From: Hymenobacter siberiensis
Lineage (GTDB): Bacteria > Bacteroidota > Bacteroidia > Cytophagales > Hymenobacteraceae
NCBI RefSeq assembly: GCF_018967865.2
Contig: NZ_JAHLZY020000001.1
Coordinates: 372,001-436,000, forward strand
DNA: 64,000 nucleotides
Reading direction: 5' to 3'
Position numbers and translations under genes: made by a program. Position 1 is the first letter of the stretch. Each line of letters opens with the position of its first letter. The notes below the pieces were generated by a model, which made no database searches, had not been told where the DNA came from, and worked only from the letters and a program-made list of their open reading frames with translations. This document shows positions 26,401 through 33,102 of the stretch, piece by piece.

Positions 26401-26918
26401 TGTTCTGGGGCCTTGCCATCACGGGCCAGAACGTCAGCATCGTGATGACGGGCGTGGGCATTATCGCCCTGGCCGGCATCGTGGTGAAAAACGGCATTCT
26501 GCTGGTCGAATTCATGGATATGCTGCGCTCGCAGGGCATGCCGCTGCGCGAAGCCATCGTGCTGGCCGGCCGCACCCGCCTGAACCCGGTAATCCTCACG
26601 GCCACGGCCGCCACGCTGGGCCTCATCCCACTGGCCATCGGTCTGAACATCGACTTCTACGAGCTGTTCGCTTCGGGCAATCCGCACTTCTTCATCGGTG
26701 GCGAGTCGGTTACCTTCTGGGGCCCGCTGGCCTGGACCATCATTTTCGGGCTGGTGTTCGCCACGGGTATCACGCTGGTGGTGGTGCCGGTGATGTATTT
26801 GCTGAGCGAATCATTAAAAGGAAAAATAACCGGAAAAAATCCGGATGACATTGCAACCATTCAGCAGGAGGTGGACTCTGAGGAAGTACAGGCGGCTACG
26901 CCGCCTGTACTAGCCTAG
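23481..26918 (+). CDS. RND-family efflux pump, inner membrane transporter
   Basis: 1145 residues from ATG 23481 (MQDIEKEFGPTSWSINNKTS). An AcrB/CzcA-like architecture: TM1 (IYIITVLLCVAGIFAYIKL), large periplasmic porter loop beginning VYPGTSPTDIENLVTRQLE, six helices including TM4 with GIVVDDAIVVIEN (proton-relay Asp pair), second porter loop, and the last helices with GIVVKNGILLVEFMD. The family uses proton motive force to export drugs, solvents or metals; the substrate cannot be told. An extra hydrophilic insert between TM6 and the second loop (EEHFEEDMHSRPKLTRNF and extra helices) is unusual. The last ten residues are encoded by a hairpin (26886-26910). Confidence 0.95.
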   Translation: MQDIEKEFGPTSWSINNKTSIYIITVLLCVAGIFAYIKLGKEKFPDIVIPRIIVATVYPGTSPTDIENLVTRQLEKEIKSVNGVKHINSTSNQDYSIVDVEFTSGVDVQAAKQLIKDAVDKASTELPNDLPSAPLVKEINISEQPIMFVNLSGNLPAAQLKKYADDFQDKIEALPEITRVDIVGALDQQVNVDVDLNKLRASRLSFSDISRAIGAENVTVSGGSIDVGGQKRAVRVAGQYVRAGDIADIQVKNLNGSPVRLGDIATVTDGFKDRESYARLDGKPAITLNVVKRAGENLLDASDKIKAIIKDSKANLPKELNVTVTGDTSNDTRVTLHDLLNTIVIGFLLVTLILMFFMGTTNALFVGLSVPISMFLAFLVIPIFGFTLNTIVLFAFLLALGIVVDDAIVVIENTHRLLHEHPNLSTPKAAKFAAGEVFVPVLAGTLTTVAPFVPLMFWPGIVGSFMFYLPVTLIITLMASLIVAFIMNPVFAVSFMEREEHFEEDMHSRPKLTRNFLIAMGVLLVIAIIGYVAHSTFVGNLAITLILLCFLDKFVFVKMIGWFQTRALPRFQNGYANLVRWALSHPALVMVGVLVLFVGSFVAVGIRKPHVDFFPKGDPKFIYTYLNMPVGTRVAVTDSITHVLENRIYGVIGKNNPDVESVITNVAIGAGDPSEATASGVSQSHMGKVAVAFKELSERKGPKTSTYMDKIREVVKGIPGAEISVDQEASGPPQAKPIAIEVAGDDYKVLAALSKKVTRYVDSLHIGGVEALRSNLQDRNPEIAVNINRTRANREGISTGQIGLEVRTAIYGTEASKFKTVDDEYPIQVRYAEPYRSDVDAVINAPLTFRDATGAVRQVPISSVADVTYGSTYGGIKRKDTKRVITISSNVLNGYSGPDVANAVQTALKSFRTPPGYTIDMGGAQESQKETTDFLPMAGIGALGLIFLILVTQFNSFSKPVIILSEVLFSIAGVFWGLAITGQNVSIVMTGVGIIALAGIVVKNGILLVEFMDMLRSQGMPLREAIVLAGRTRLNPVILTATAATLGLIPLAIGLNIDFYELFASGNPHFFIGGESVTFWGPLAWTIIFGLVFATGITLVVVPVMYLLSESLKGKITGKNPDDIATIQQEVDSEEVQAATPPVLA
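26886..26910. repeat. Perfect hairpin forming the 3' end of the RND pump gene
   Basis: GTACAGGCGG, CTACG loop, CCGCCTGTAC: a perfect 10-bp stem inside the coding sequence, 8 bp before the stop. It encodes the C-terminal tail VQAATPPV. A second, weaker hairpin follows at about 26932-26982 (GAGTGCCC...GGGCACTC), probably aiding termination. Confidence 0.8.
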
Positions 26919-27054
26919 CTTTTCAGGCGTCGAGTGCCCGCTGGCCGGCTGTTGTTGCAGCAGCGGCCGCCGGTGGGCACTCTCCCCGGCGCGACGCCAA
27001 CGGAACGGCCGGTTACTACCTGCCCCGCTTACCATCTTTTTCCGCAACTTTATT

Positions 27055-27321
27055 ATGTACGTATCCACCACTAGCGCCCACCACACACCTACTATCGAGC
27101 AGCAGGTATTCCGCATTATCAGCAAGCGCAAGGCCATCCGGGCCAGCCGCGTGCGCAAAACCGCCAGCCTCGCCCGCGACCTGCGCTTCGAAACCCTCGA
27201 CGTTGTTGATATTATTCTGGAGCTGGAGCGCAACTTCAGCATCACCATTCCCGACGAAGTACCGCTCTACACCGTAGGCGATTTCGTTCGCTTCGTGCGC
27301 GACCACGCCGCTGCCGCTTAG
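27055..27321 (+). CDS. Acyl-carrier-protein-like protein lacking the phosphopantetheine serine
   Basis: 88 residues. The C-terminal 60 have the ACP fold pattern: DLRFETLDVVDIILELE and FSITIPDE, then a fourth helix (YTVGDFVRFVRDH). In true ACPs the motif is D-S-L and the Ser carries 4'-phosphopantetheine; here it reads E-T-L (codons GAA ACC CTC near 27190). An Arg/Lys-rich N-terminal part (RIISKRKAIRASRVRKTAS) is also unlike acidic ACPs. It stands alone with its own terminator. It may be a non-acylated structural or regulatory ACP relative. Confidence 0.75.
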   Translation: MYVSTTSAHHTPTIEQQVFRIISKRKAIRASRVRKTASLARDLRFETLDVVDIILELERNFSITIPDEVPLYTVGDFVRFVRDHAAAA

Positions 27322-27337
27322 CATTATTTTACCCTGC

Positions 27338-27378
27338 AAAAAAGCCCCCCCGCAACCTGAGTTGCGGGGGGGCTTTTT
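27338..27378 (+). terminator. Strong terminator after the ACP-like gene
   Basis: A-run, GCCCCCCCGCAAC, CTGA loop, GTTGCGGGGGGGC, T-run. It can also act on the minus strand, where the YkvA gene ends at 27500. Confidence 0.9.
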
Positions 27379-27499
27379 TCATTCCGGGCTTTTGCACCAG
27401 AGTCAGGTATTCCAACCCCAACCCTTATCCAAAACTGTTTGACGGCTCGCCATAGGTGAGTACGGCCGCTGTGCCTTATAGCTAAAGCTGTTGTGGCGC

Positions 27500-28240
27500 T
27501 TAGCGCACGTTCCCGCCGGTATTGGTGGCTGTGGTGCTGGGCTCGCGGCTGCTGTCGGTGGTGTGAGCTGCCACGCTTCTGGTACCGGCGTGCTTAGCCG
27601 ATTCTTCGGCTATCTGCGCGGTGGGCGCGGCGGGGTCGTTCGAGTGCGAGGGCTGCGCGGCGGGAGCCATGGCAGCTTGCTCATCGAGGGCATCGGCCGC
27701 GTGCTTGGCTTGGTTGCTGGCCGAAGCCGTAGCCGTAGCAGCGGCGCTGGCGGCCGAGGCCGGGGTTTCTTTATCGGAAGGAGCATAGGCCCCGGCCGTG
27801 GTAACTTCGGTCGGGCGGGTCAGCTCCCACTCGTGGAACTTGTCCATCTCACCTTTCAGAGTAGTCGAGAACCAGGCTACCAGGGCCACGTCATCGAGCA
27901 GGCCCAGCACCGGAATGAAATCCGGAATCAGGTCAATTGGGCTGATGAAGTAGATGAGTACCGCCACGGCCGCCGCCACCGTGGTGCCGGGCACACCCGT
28001 ATACTCTCCCGACATCGACGCCTTGATGAGCCGGAACATGGTCTGGAGGGTTTCCCATGCCTCGTGGGCCAGCGTGCCCACGTCGTTTTTCTCGCTGGCC
28101 TTTTTGTAGGCATCGGTCAGCAGCTTCTTCAGGCGCGAGGGCTGCTTGATGTAGCCCTCGGCGGTGTTCAGAAACTTCTTGAAAATGGCCGAGCCGGCGA
28201 CATCGTTACTGGAAGGCGGGGTTTGTTGATTTTTAGCCAC
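27500..28240 (-). CDS. YkvA/DUF1232-family membrane protein with Ala-rich tail
   Basis: 246 residues. The middle holds the DUF1232 signature: VAAAVAVLIYFISPIDLIPDFIPVLGLLDDVALVAWF (about 90-126; quoted pieces YFISPIDLIPD and GLLDDVALV are diagnostic). The first 80 residues are Lys-rich and helical; the last 90 are low-complexity Ala/Ser/Thr. The domain's function is not known; it spans or associates with the inner membrane. Confidence 0.85.
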   Translation of the reverse strand: MAKNQQTPPSSNDVAGSAIFKKFLNTAEGYIKQPSRLKKLLTDAYKKASEKNDVGTLAHEAWETLQTMFRLIKASMSGEYTGVPGTTVAAAVAVLIYFISPIDLIPDFIPVLGLLDDVALVAWFSTTLKGEMDKFHEWELTRPTEVTTAGAYAPSDKETPASAASAAATATASASNQAKHAADALDEQAAMAPAAQPSHSNDPAAPTAQIAEESAKHAGTRSVAAHTTDSSREPSTTATNTGGNVR

Positions 28241-28427
28241 GGAGTGCGGAGGTTAAGGAAGACAGAGGGATTGAGAGACAAGCACTGCTTATCTAAGTCT
28301 GAATACTAGATTGCAGGGCCTAAGGTTATGAAAAAGGTCCGCATTGGCTCCCCCAAACAGCGGAATAATCAGCGTATTCTGACGGACTGCGGATAATAAT
28401 CGGCGCACCCGAAAAGTCATTACAACG

Positions 28428-28461
28428 CAACGGCCTGCTTCGGTAAAGAAACAGGCCGTTG
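28428..28461 (-). terminator. Hairpin downstream of the anti-sigma/protease gene
   Basis: A perfect 10-bp stem, CAACGGCCTG/CAGGCCGTTG, with a 14-nt loop, located 32 bp after the stop codon at 28493 (minus direction). No strong T-run follows. Confidence 0.5.
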
Positions 28462-28492
28462 TGCTACTTGTGCTTGAAAAGGGCGTTCCGGC

Positions 28493-29659
28493 CTATTCAA
28501 AAACCTTTACTACGAATACATAGTCCTGCAGCTTCTTGAGCTGCTGGGGCCGCCCGGTGCCGGCCAGCTGGCCAAAGCGGGGCAGGCGGTAGGGGTTGGC
28601 GGGCTTGGCCGCTTCCAGTGAATCAACCAGCCGTACCAGGTACGACGACTTGGTAGCGAAGGCGGCGCTCTGCGCGTCGTTCTGCCGGCCGCTCACCACC
28701 CCAATCAGGTTGCCGCGCTCGTCCATCAGCGGGCCGCCCGAGTTGCCGGGGTTCACCGGAATGCTCACTTGGTAGAAAGCCGTATCGCCCTCGAAGCCCG
28801 AACGGGCGCTCAGCGAGCCTTCGCCGTACACCACGTCCTCACGCGGGTAGCCCAGCGTGAACACCCGCTCGCCCAAATCGGCCTGGCCCGATTTTACCGC
28901 GTAAGGCAGCCGGCCGAAACCGGTGAACTTCTTGTCGGTAATGCGCAAAATGGCCAGGTCGTGCTTGATGTCGGAATACACCGGCTCGGCGTGGTAGCGC
29001 TGGTGGTTGCGGCCCTCAATCAGCAGCGAGTCAGCACCCTGAATAACGTGGTAGCTGGTCACGATATAGCCTTCCGAAGTCAGGGCGAAGCCCGTTCCGC
29101 TAAATTTGCTAACCGGGGCCAGCGGTGGCGTGGCGCTGCCATCAATCCGCTTGATGGTGCTATTTAAGACCTTCTGGTTGTGCTTGAGGCTGTTAATCTC
29201 GCGGCGCATCACGTTGTAGCCATACAGCGAAGGCTGTACCTTGGAGTTGCGCCAGATATCCAGCCCCAGCAGCGTGGCAAACACGGCCATCACGGCCACC
29301 GAAGCGGCCACGCCCACGGTGGCGCGGTGCCCGCTCCAGAACTCGCGCAGCCGGCGCTCGGTGCGCGAAATACGCAGTATCGGGTGCACCGTGTGGGTGA
29401 GGCCGGTGATGGGCAGCGTAATTTCCTCAGGGGCATCGGCGGCCAGCATGGCGGCGTGGATGCTGCGCAGCTGCTGCCGGGCCTGCTGGCGCTGGCCGTA
29501 GGCGCGTAGCGTATCGGTCATCTCGCTGAAGTCGGCATAGCGCAGGGCCAGGGCCGGGTCAGCCGCCAGGCGCGCTTCGAGATTGGCGCGGGCGGGCCCG
29601 GCCAGCTCGCCGGTGGCGTAGGCTTCAAATAAGGCGTAATAGTCTGCTTCAGTCATCAT
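28493..29659 (-). CDS. Membrane-anchored trypsin-like serine protease with anti-sigma-like N-terminus
   Basis: About 388 residues from the ATG pair at 29656/29659 (MMTEADYYALFEAYATGEL); an in-frame start at 29710 is also possible. The cytoplasmic N-terminal 110 residues look like the Bacteroidota anti-sigma head (ALFEAYATGELAGPARANLE, LAADPALALRYADF). One TM follows (GVAASVAVMAVFATLLGLDIW), then a periplasmic S1C/DegP-type protease with SGTGFALTSEGYIVTSYHVIQ (His), DLAILRI (Asp) and NPGNSGGPL (Ser). No PDZ domain was seen. It lies 76 bp behind an ECF sigma gene, so it probably binds that sigma factor and senses or cleaves something in the periplasm. Confidence 0.82.
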   Translation of the reverse strand: MMTEADYYALFEAYATGELAGPARANLEARLAADPALALRYADFSEMTDTLRAYGQRQQARQQLRSIHAAMLAADAPEEITLPITGLTHTVHPILRISRTERRLREFWSGHRATVGVAASVAVMAVFATLLGLDIWRNSKVQPSLYGYNVMRREINSLKHNQKVLNSTIKRIDGSATPPLAPVSKFSGTGFALTSEGYIVTSYHVIQGADSLLIEGRNHQRYHAEPVYSDIKHDLAILRITDKKFTGFGRLPYAVKSGQADLGERVFTLGYPREDVVYGEGSLSARSGFEGDTAFYQVSIPVNPGNSGGPLMDERGNLIGVVSGRQNDAQSAAFATKSSYLVRLVDSLEAAKPANPYRLPRFGQLAGTGRPQQLKKLQDYVFVVKVFE

Positions 29660-29735
29660 GGGTAAATGCTGCCGGGCGGGGCGGCGGCGGTAAGCGGATG
29701 GGAGTTTCACCGGCTACAACCGGCGGCTAACGATA

Positions 29736-30344
29736 TCAGATAGGCTCTTCTTTATAATGGGCGAAGAATAATTTTTTCAGGCGCACGAGGCACTTGTATT
29801 TCTGGTTTTTGGCATTGTCGGCGTTGGTGTAGCCAAACTCTGCCGTGAGGTCCTGCATCGACTTATCGAGCAGGTAGAAGCCTTCCAAAAGTGAGCGGCA
29901 CGGTTCGCCGAGGTGGTCCAGGGCCTCGCTCATGGTGGCGAAACGGCGGTCCTGCTCCTCAGCGGCCAGCAGGTCTTCCTCGGCTCCCGTGTTCAGGTAC
30001 GGGCCGTGCTCCTCGTCATCCAGCAAGCGCACGCCGAAGCGGCTTTTGCTGGTCAGGCGCTTGAGCCACAGGCGGCGGCACACGGCGTAGAGGTAGGTCT
30101 TAATCTGGCAGCTGAGCTCGAGGGAGCCGTCGCGTACTTTTTCATAAAACACCATCACGCCCTCCTGGTACACGTCCTGGGCATCGTCCTCGGTGCCGCT
30201 GTTTTGCAGCACGAAGTGCGACACCATGGGCCAGTGCAGCCGGTAGAGGTGGGCCAGGGCCCGCTCATCGCCGCTGCGAATGGCGGCAATCAGCGCGTCG
30301 TCGGTAGGAGTCAAAGAAGAGGAAGTTGGATTGCCCCTGCTCAT
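29736..30344 (-). CDS. ECF-type RNA polymerase sigma-70 factor
   Basis: 202 residues. Region 2 is visible as ALAHLYRLHWPMVSHFVLQN...EDDAQDVYQEGVMVFYEKVRDG; region 4 includes LGEPCRSLLEGFYLLDKSMQDLTAEFGYTNADNAKNQKYKC. It is followed on the same strand by the anti-sigma/protease gene, the usual order for sigma/anti-sigma pairs. A stretch TAGCCTTTG upstream (about 30370) resembles the -7 element with one extra base. Start ATG 30344. Confidence 0.92.
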   Translation of the reverse strand: MSRGNPTSSSLTPTDDALIAAIRSGDERALAHLYRLHWPMVSHFVLQNSGTEDDAQDVYQEGVMVFYEKVRDGSLELSCQIKTYLYAVCRRLWLKRLTSKSRFGVRLLDDEEHGPYLNTGAEEDLLAAEEQDRRFATMSEALDHLGEPCRSLLEGFYLLDKSMQDLTAEFGYTNADNAKNQKYKCLVRLKKLFFAHYKEEPI

Positions 30345-30480
30345 TCACTTTGGGGGTTAATACAGGCAAAGGCTACAAGTAACCCGCCGAAATAATTTTT
30401 TTCCGGGCCGGGTTACCTTTCCAGAGACTGAGTATAAAGGGCGTTTTAAAGTTAACCCGTTTTCAAAATTACCTCCAAAG

Positions 30481-30714
30481 ATGAAAAATCTGTTTAAAGC
30501 TGCTGCCCTGGGCTTCGCCCTCACCGCTGGTCTGACTTCGTGCGGCGAAAAGAAGACCGAGGAAACCACTACCGTTGAGACCCCTGCTACCGGCACCGAG
30601 ACCACCACTACTACCACCACCGACAGCACCGCAATGGCTGCTCCCGCTGCTGATAGCACTGCTATGGCTCCTGCTGCTACCACCACCACGACTGTAACCG
30701 AAGAGAAGAAGTAG
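30481..30714 (+). CDS. Small Thr-rich lipoprotein, function unknown
   Basis: 77 residues. The signal peptide has lipobox LTAGLTS-C (SCGEKKTEET), so it should be lipidated. The mature part is low complexity: Thr, Glu and Ala-rich with two DSTAMA repeats (DSTAMAAPAA and DSTAMAPAA). No domain was recognised. A strong terminator follows, so it is a single-gene unit, divergent from the sigma factor gene. Confidence 0.75.
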   Translation: MKNLFKAAALGFALTAGLTSCGEKKTEETTTVETPATGTETTTTTTTDSTAMAAPAADSTAMAPAATTTTTVTEEKK

Positions 30715-30761
30715 TTTGTTGCCGGCCCCTGGGCCAGCGCAAACCTTCGTCATTCGACACT

Positions 30762-30805
30762 AACAGCCCGGATTTTCCCAAGCGGAAAATACGGGCTGTT
30801 TTTTT
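30762..30805 (+). terminator. Terminator after the Thr-rich lipoprotein gene
   Basis: A 17-bp stem with one mismatch (AACAGCCCGGATTTTCC and complement), short loop CAAGC, then a run of seven T. Confidence 0.9.
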
Positions 30806-30820
30806 ATGCCTTGGGGTTAT

Positions 30821-31904
30821 TTATTCCACCAGCCGCAGCAAATCGGCGGCAATGCCGGGCCAGGGCTGGTGCAGGTTGAGCGTGATGACGCGCACCGGGT
30901 GCCCGCCCAGGGTGTAGCGCACGTCCACGTCCTGCGTGGCGGCCGGATACAGCAATATGCTTTCCAGAACCTGGCCGGGGGCAGGGCGCTGGTTCTGGAG
31001 GTAGGCGTAGAGCTGGTAAAGGTGCGGGGCAATGAGGCGCTGCCGGTCGTAGCGCGGGCGCAGGGTGGCAGCGTAGTACTTGGTGTCGAGAATTATTTTG
31101 CGGTCGGGCGCTTCCAGCGTGGTATCGGTGAGCATGGTGGGCAGCAGGGCGAGGTCGGCGGCCAGCGGGGCTTCGGCCTGCCAGGCAATGGTTTCGGCAA
31201 AGACGCGGTAACGGCGCTGCTCGCGACGGAAAAAATTGCGGGTGAACTGCTCGAAGATGCGCGCCATCAGCGCTTCGTCGCGCCGGAAATCGGCGAAGCG
31301 CTTGCGGCCGGTAGCCGTGGGCTCGGGTAGGGCCGTGAGCCACACCAGCTCGCAGACGTGCACCAGAAACGCGGCCTGGCTATCCGGCCGCTGCCGCCGC
31401 AGCTCCCGAAACGTGGCGGCCGTGGGGGGAGGCAGCATAGCATTGAGCAGCCCCGTCGGAAACCGCTGGCCGACTTGGTGCAACTCGCGGCGCAGCGCCG
31501 GGGGCAAAGCTGCTGCCCGGCCCAGCGTGCCCAGCGTTTGGGCGGTGCAGGGGCGAGGCCGTGCCCAGTTCATCGAAGGCACAGATGACGCGGCCCTGGC
31601 CCAGCAGGCCCCGGCCCAGCGTGGGGGCCAGTTCCACGCGGCCCCGCAGGCTGGTAAGCTCGGCCTACTGCGTTTGAAACGTACGCGGCAGGCCGTTGCG
31701 GAGCAGGCGGCGCGTGGCGTGCAGCAGCACCTGCGCCAGCAGCCCCAGCGGCCGCTCGAAGGGTGCGGCTTCGCTGGCCAGCAGTACAGCCGGCTCAGGC
31801 AGCCGGTTCCAGGCGTAGCAGAGGAAATAGTAGAGGGTAGGGAGGGGTATCAATTGAATTGGCTGTTTTTTTAACAGAAAGGCGTGTACCAAAAATCCCT
31901 TCAC
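30821..31904 (-). pseudogene. mcrC: Disrupted mcrC (McrBC restriction nuclease subunit)
   Basis: The N-terminal part (31665-31904, GTG start) reads IPLPTLYYFLCYAWNRLPEP, typical of McrC. It is cut by an in-frame TAG at 31665-31667, after which the same frame continues as AELTSLRGRVELAPTLGRGLLGQGRVICAFDEL (in pieces). Around 31540-31580 the frame shifts; the C-terminal part (from about 31582 to 30821) carries the PD-(D/E)xK nuclease core ...DRKIILDTKYYAATLRPRYDRQ. So one stop and at least one frameshift separate three segments of one gene. McrC is the nuclease partner of the McrB AAA+ GTPase, cutting methylated DNA. Confidence 0.82.
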
Positions 31905-31907
31905 TTT

Positions 31908-32339
31908 TTATTGCTCAATAACCAAACGCTTGCCCAATACTAACCAATAGGGAAATCCATTAGCCTCCGCGAAATGAAGCAGTAGTTGCGATGAAGAATG
32001 CTCATCGGGATTACCAATTACGGCAACGAAAGTCCGATTAGCAGGTTCAATAAGCAGATAGACGGTACACATTGAGCCTATTACTGTCAATCCCAATTCG
32101 TCTTCTCCATAGGGCAGGTCCTGGAATACCCTACGCAGGCACCGCGTACTTTTCTGCTCGATGCAGAGGCCAATGCGAGCTATTGTCTGTGAATTAGCGG
32201 CCGCATGACCTAATACATATGCTTTGCTTATGCGCCCTACAACCTGCGCTTCCAGCAGTAATTCCAAACACCTGCGATGATACTTTTTATCGGACCAAGA
32301 TGCCGCGCGGGTACCTGATAGTATGTCTATTAAGTTCAT
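31908..32339 (-). CDS. Hypothetical protein inside the decayed McrBC locus
   Basis: 143 residues, intact, start ATG 32339 (MNLIDILSGTRAASWSDKK), stop 3 bp before the mcrC start codon. No signal peptide or known domain was recognised. It has hydrophobic beta-like stretches (VIGSMCTVYLLIEPANRTFVAVIG in pieces) and ends GKRLVIEQ. GC is visibly lower than in the neighbours. Its position between mcrB and mcrC remnants suggests it arrived with, or was part of, that locus. Confidence 0.6.
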   Translation of the reverse strand: MNLIDILSGTRAASWSDKKYHRRCLELLLEAQVVGRISKAYVLGHAAANSQTIARIGLCIEQKSTRCLRRVFQDLPYGEDELGLTVIGSMCTVYLLIEPANRTFVAVIGNPDEHSSSQLLLHFAEANGFPYWLVLGKRLVIEQ

Positions 32340-32346
32340 TTTGCTT

Positions 32347-32473
32347 CAATATAGGACTTACGCACTTCAAAAGCTATGTAACCTGAAAATCAACGACTTG
32401 CATTCAAGACGCATATTTGTTATATTGCTGTTTTTCAGTTTGTTAGTGTTTCGACTGCGTAAGTCCTACAATA
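32347..32473. mobile_element. 117-bp MITE-like element with 13-bp inverted repeats and CAATA target duplication
   Basis: Perfect terminal repeats TAGGACTTACGCA (32352-32364) and its complement (32456-32468) are flanked on both sides by CAATA (32347-32351 and 32469-32473). The inside is AT-rich and non-coding. This is the structure of a non-autonomous transposon; no transposase gene is in the window. Confidence 0.88.
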
Positions 32474-32503
32474 GTAGGTATGGCTATTGGTCTTGAACCT
32501 ATT

Positions 32504-32990
32504 CTACGCCAGTAGCTTGCGCAACTGAGCCGCTGCCGTAGCTGGCTGCTCGCGCCAGTAATCAGCCAGTAGCGGACCGATTTCCTGCTCAAAAATCAGG
32601 CGCAGCCATTCTGAAGCCTGTCCCGGCTGGGCCGGCGGCTGGCAGAAGTAGCTGTGGCCGATTACAAAATCCGGCCCCAGCTCGGGGTCATCGGCTATGG
32701 CTTGGTTGAGGGATGCCATGCGGGTGCACAGTTGCTCGATGAGGTCGGCGGGCACCTGGCGGGCCGCCAGCTGCTGCCGTAGCGGTGGGCCAAACTGCGG
32801 CCGGGTTGGCGGTGGCCAGGCGGTAGGCCAGCCCGGCCACGGCACGGGGTGGGTAGCGGCGGTCTCGGTACACCAGCTCATACACGGTGCTGGGCGGTAG
32901 CGGGCGGCCTTCGCGGGTTATCTGGCGCAGGGCGCGCAGCACCTGCTTGCGGGTGAGCAGCGGGGCAGAATCGGAAGGGGCAACGGACAT
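32504..32990 (-). pseudogene. mcrB: Remnant of mcrB with the AAA+ core deleted
   Basis: The N-terminal part from ATG 32990 (LTRKQVLRALRQITREGRP, YPPRAVAGLAYRLATAN) resembles the head domain found on McrB-like proteins. Near 32800 the frame changes to one that reads PQFGPPLRQQLAAR, LIEQLCTRMASLNQAIADDPELGPDFVIGHSYFC and ends WLRLIFEQEIGPLLADYWREQ, the C-terminal lid of McrB. Walker A, Walker B and the rest of the GTPase domain are missing. A large deletion plus frameshift is the simplest explanation. Confidence 0.75.
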
Positions 32991-33030
32991 AGTGGGCAAG
33001 GTAGAACCGGAACAACAAGTGCGGGGAAGC

Positions 33031-33067
33031 AAAAAAAGTCCCCCGGCCGGGCCGGGAGACTTTTTTT
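33031..33067. terminator. Bidirectional terminator
   Basis: A7-GTC(C)CCCGGC, GCCGGG(A)GAC-T7, between the mcrB remnant and the lipoprotein gene at 33103. It mainly serves the lipoprotein gene on the minus strand. Confidence 0.85.
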
Positions 33068-33102
33068 GGAGAAACCGTAACGAAAAAATAACGTCCTAAA
33101 CG

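Noticed and set aside
31540..31667. Programmed frameshift or stop read-through in mcrC
   Set aside because: Both a TAG stop and a separate frameshift are needed, and mcrB is also deleted; decay is simpler.
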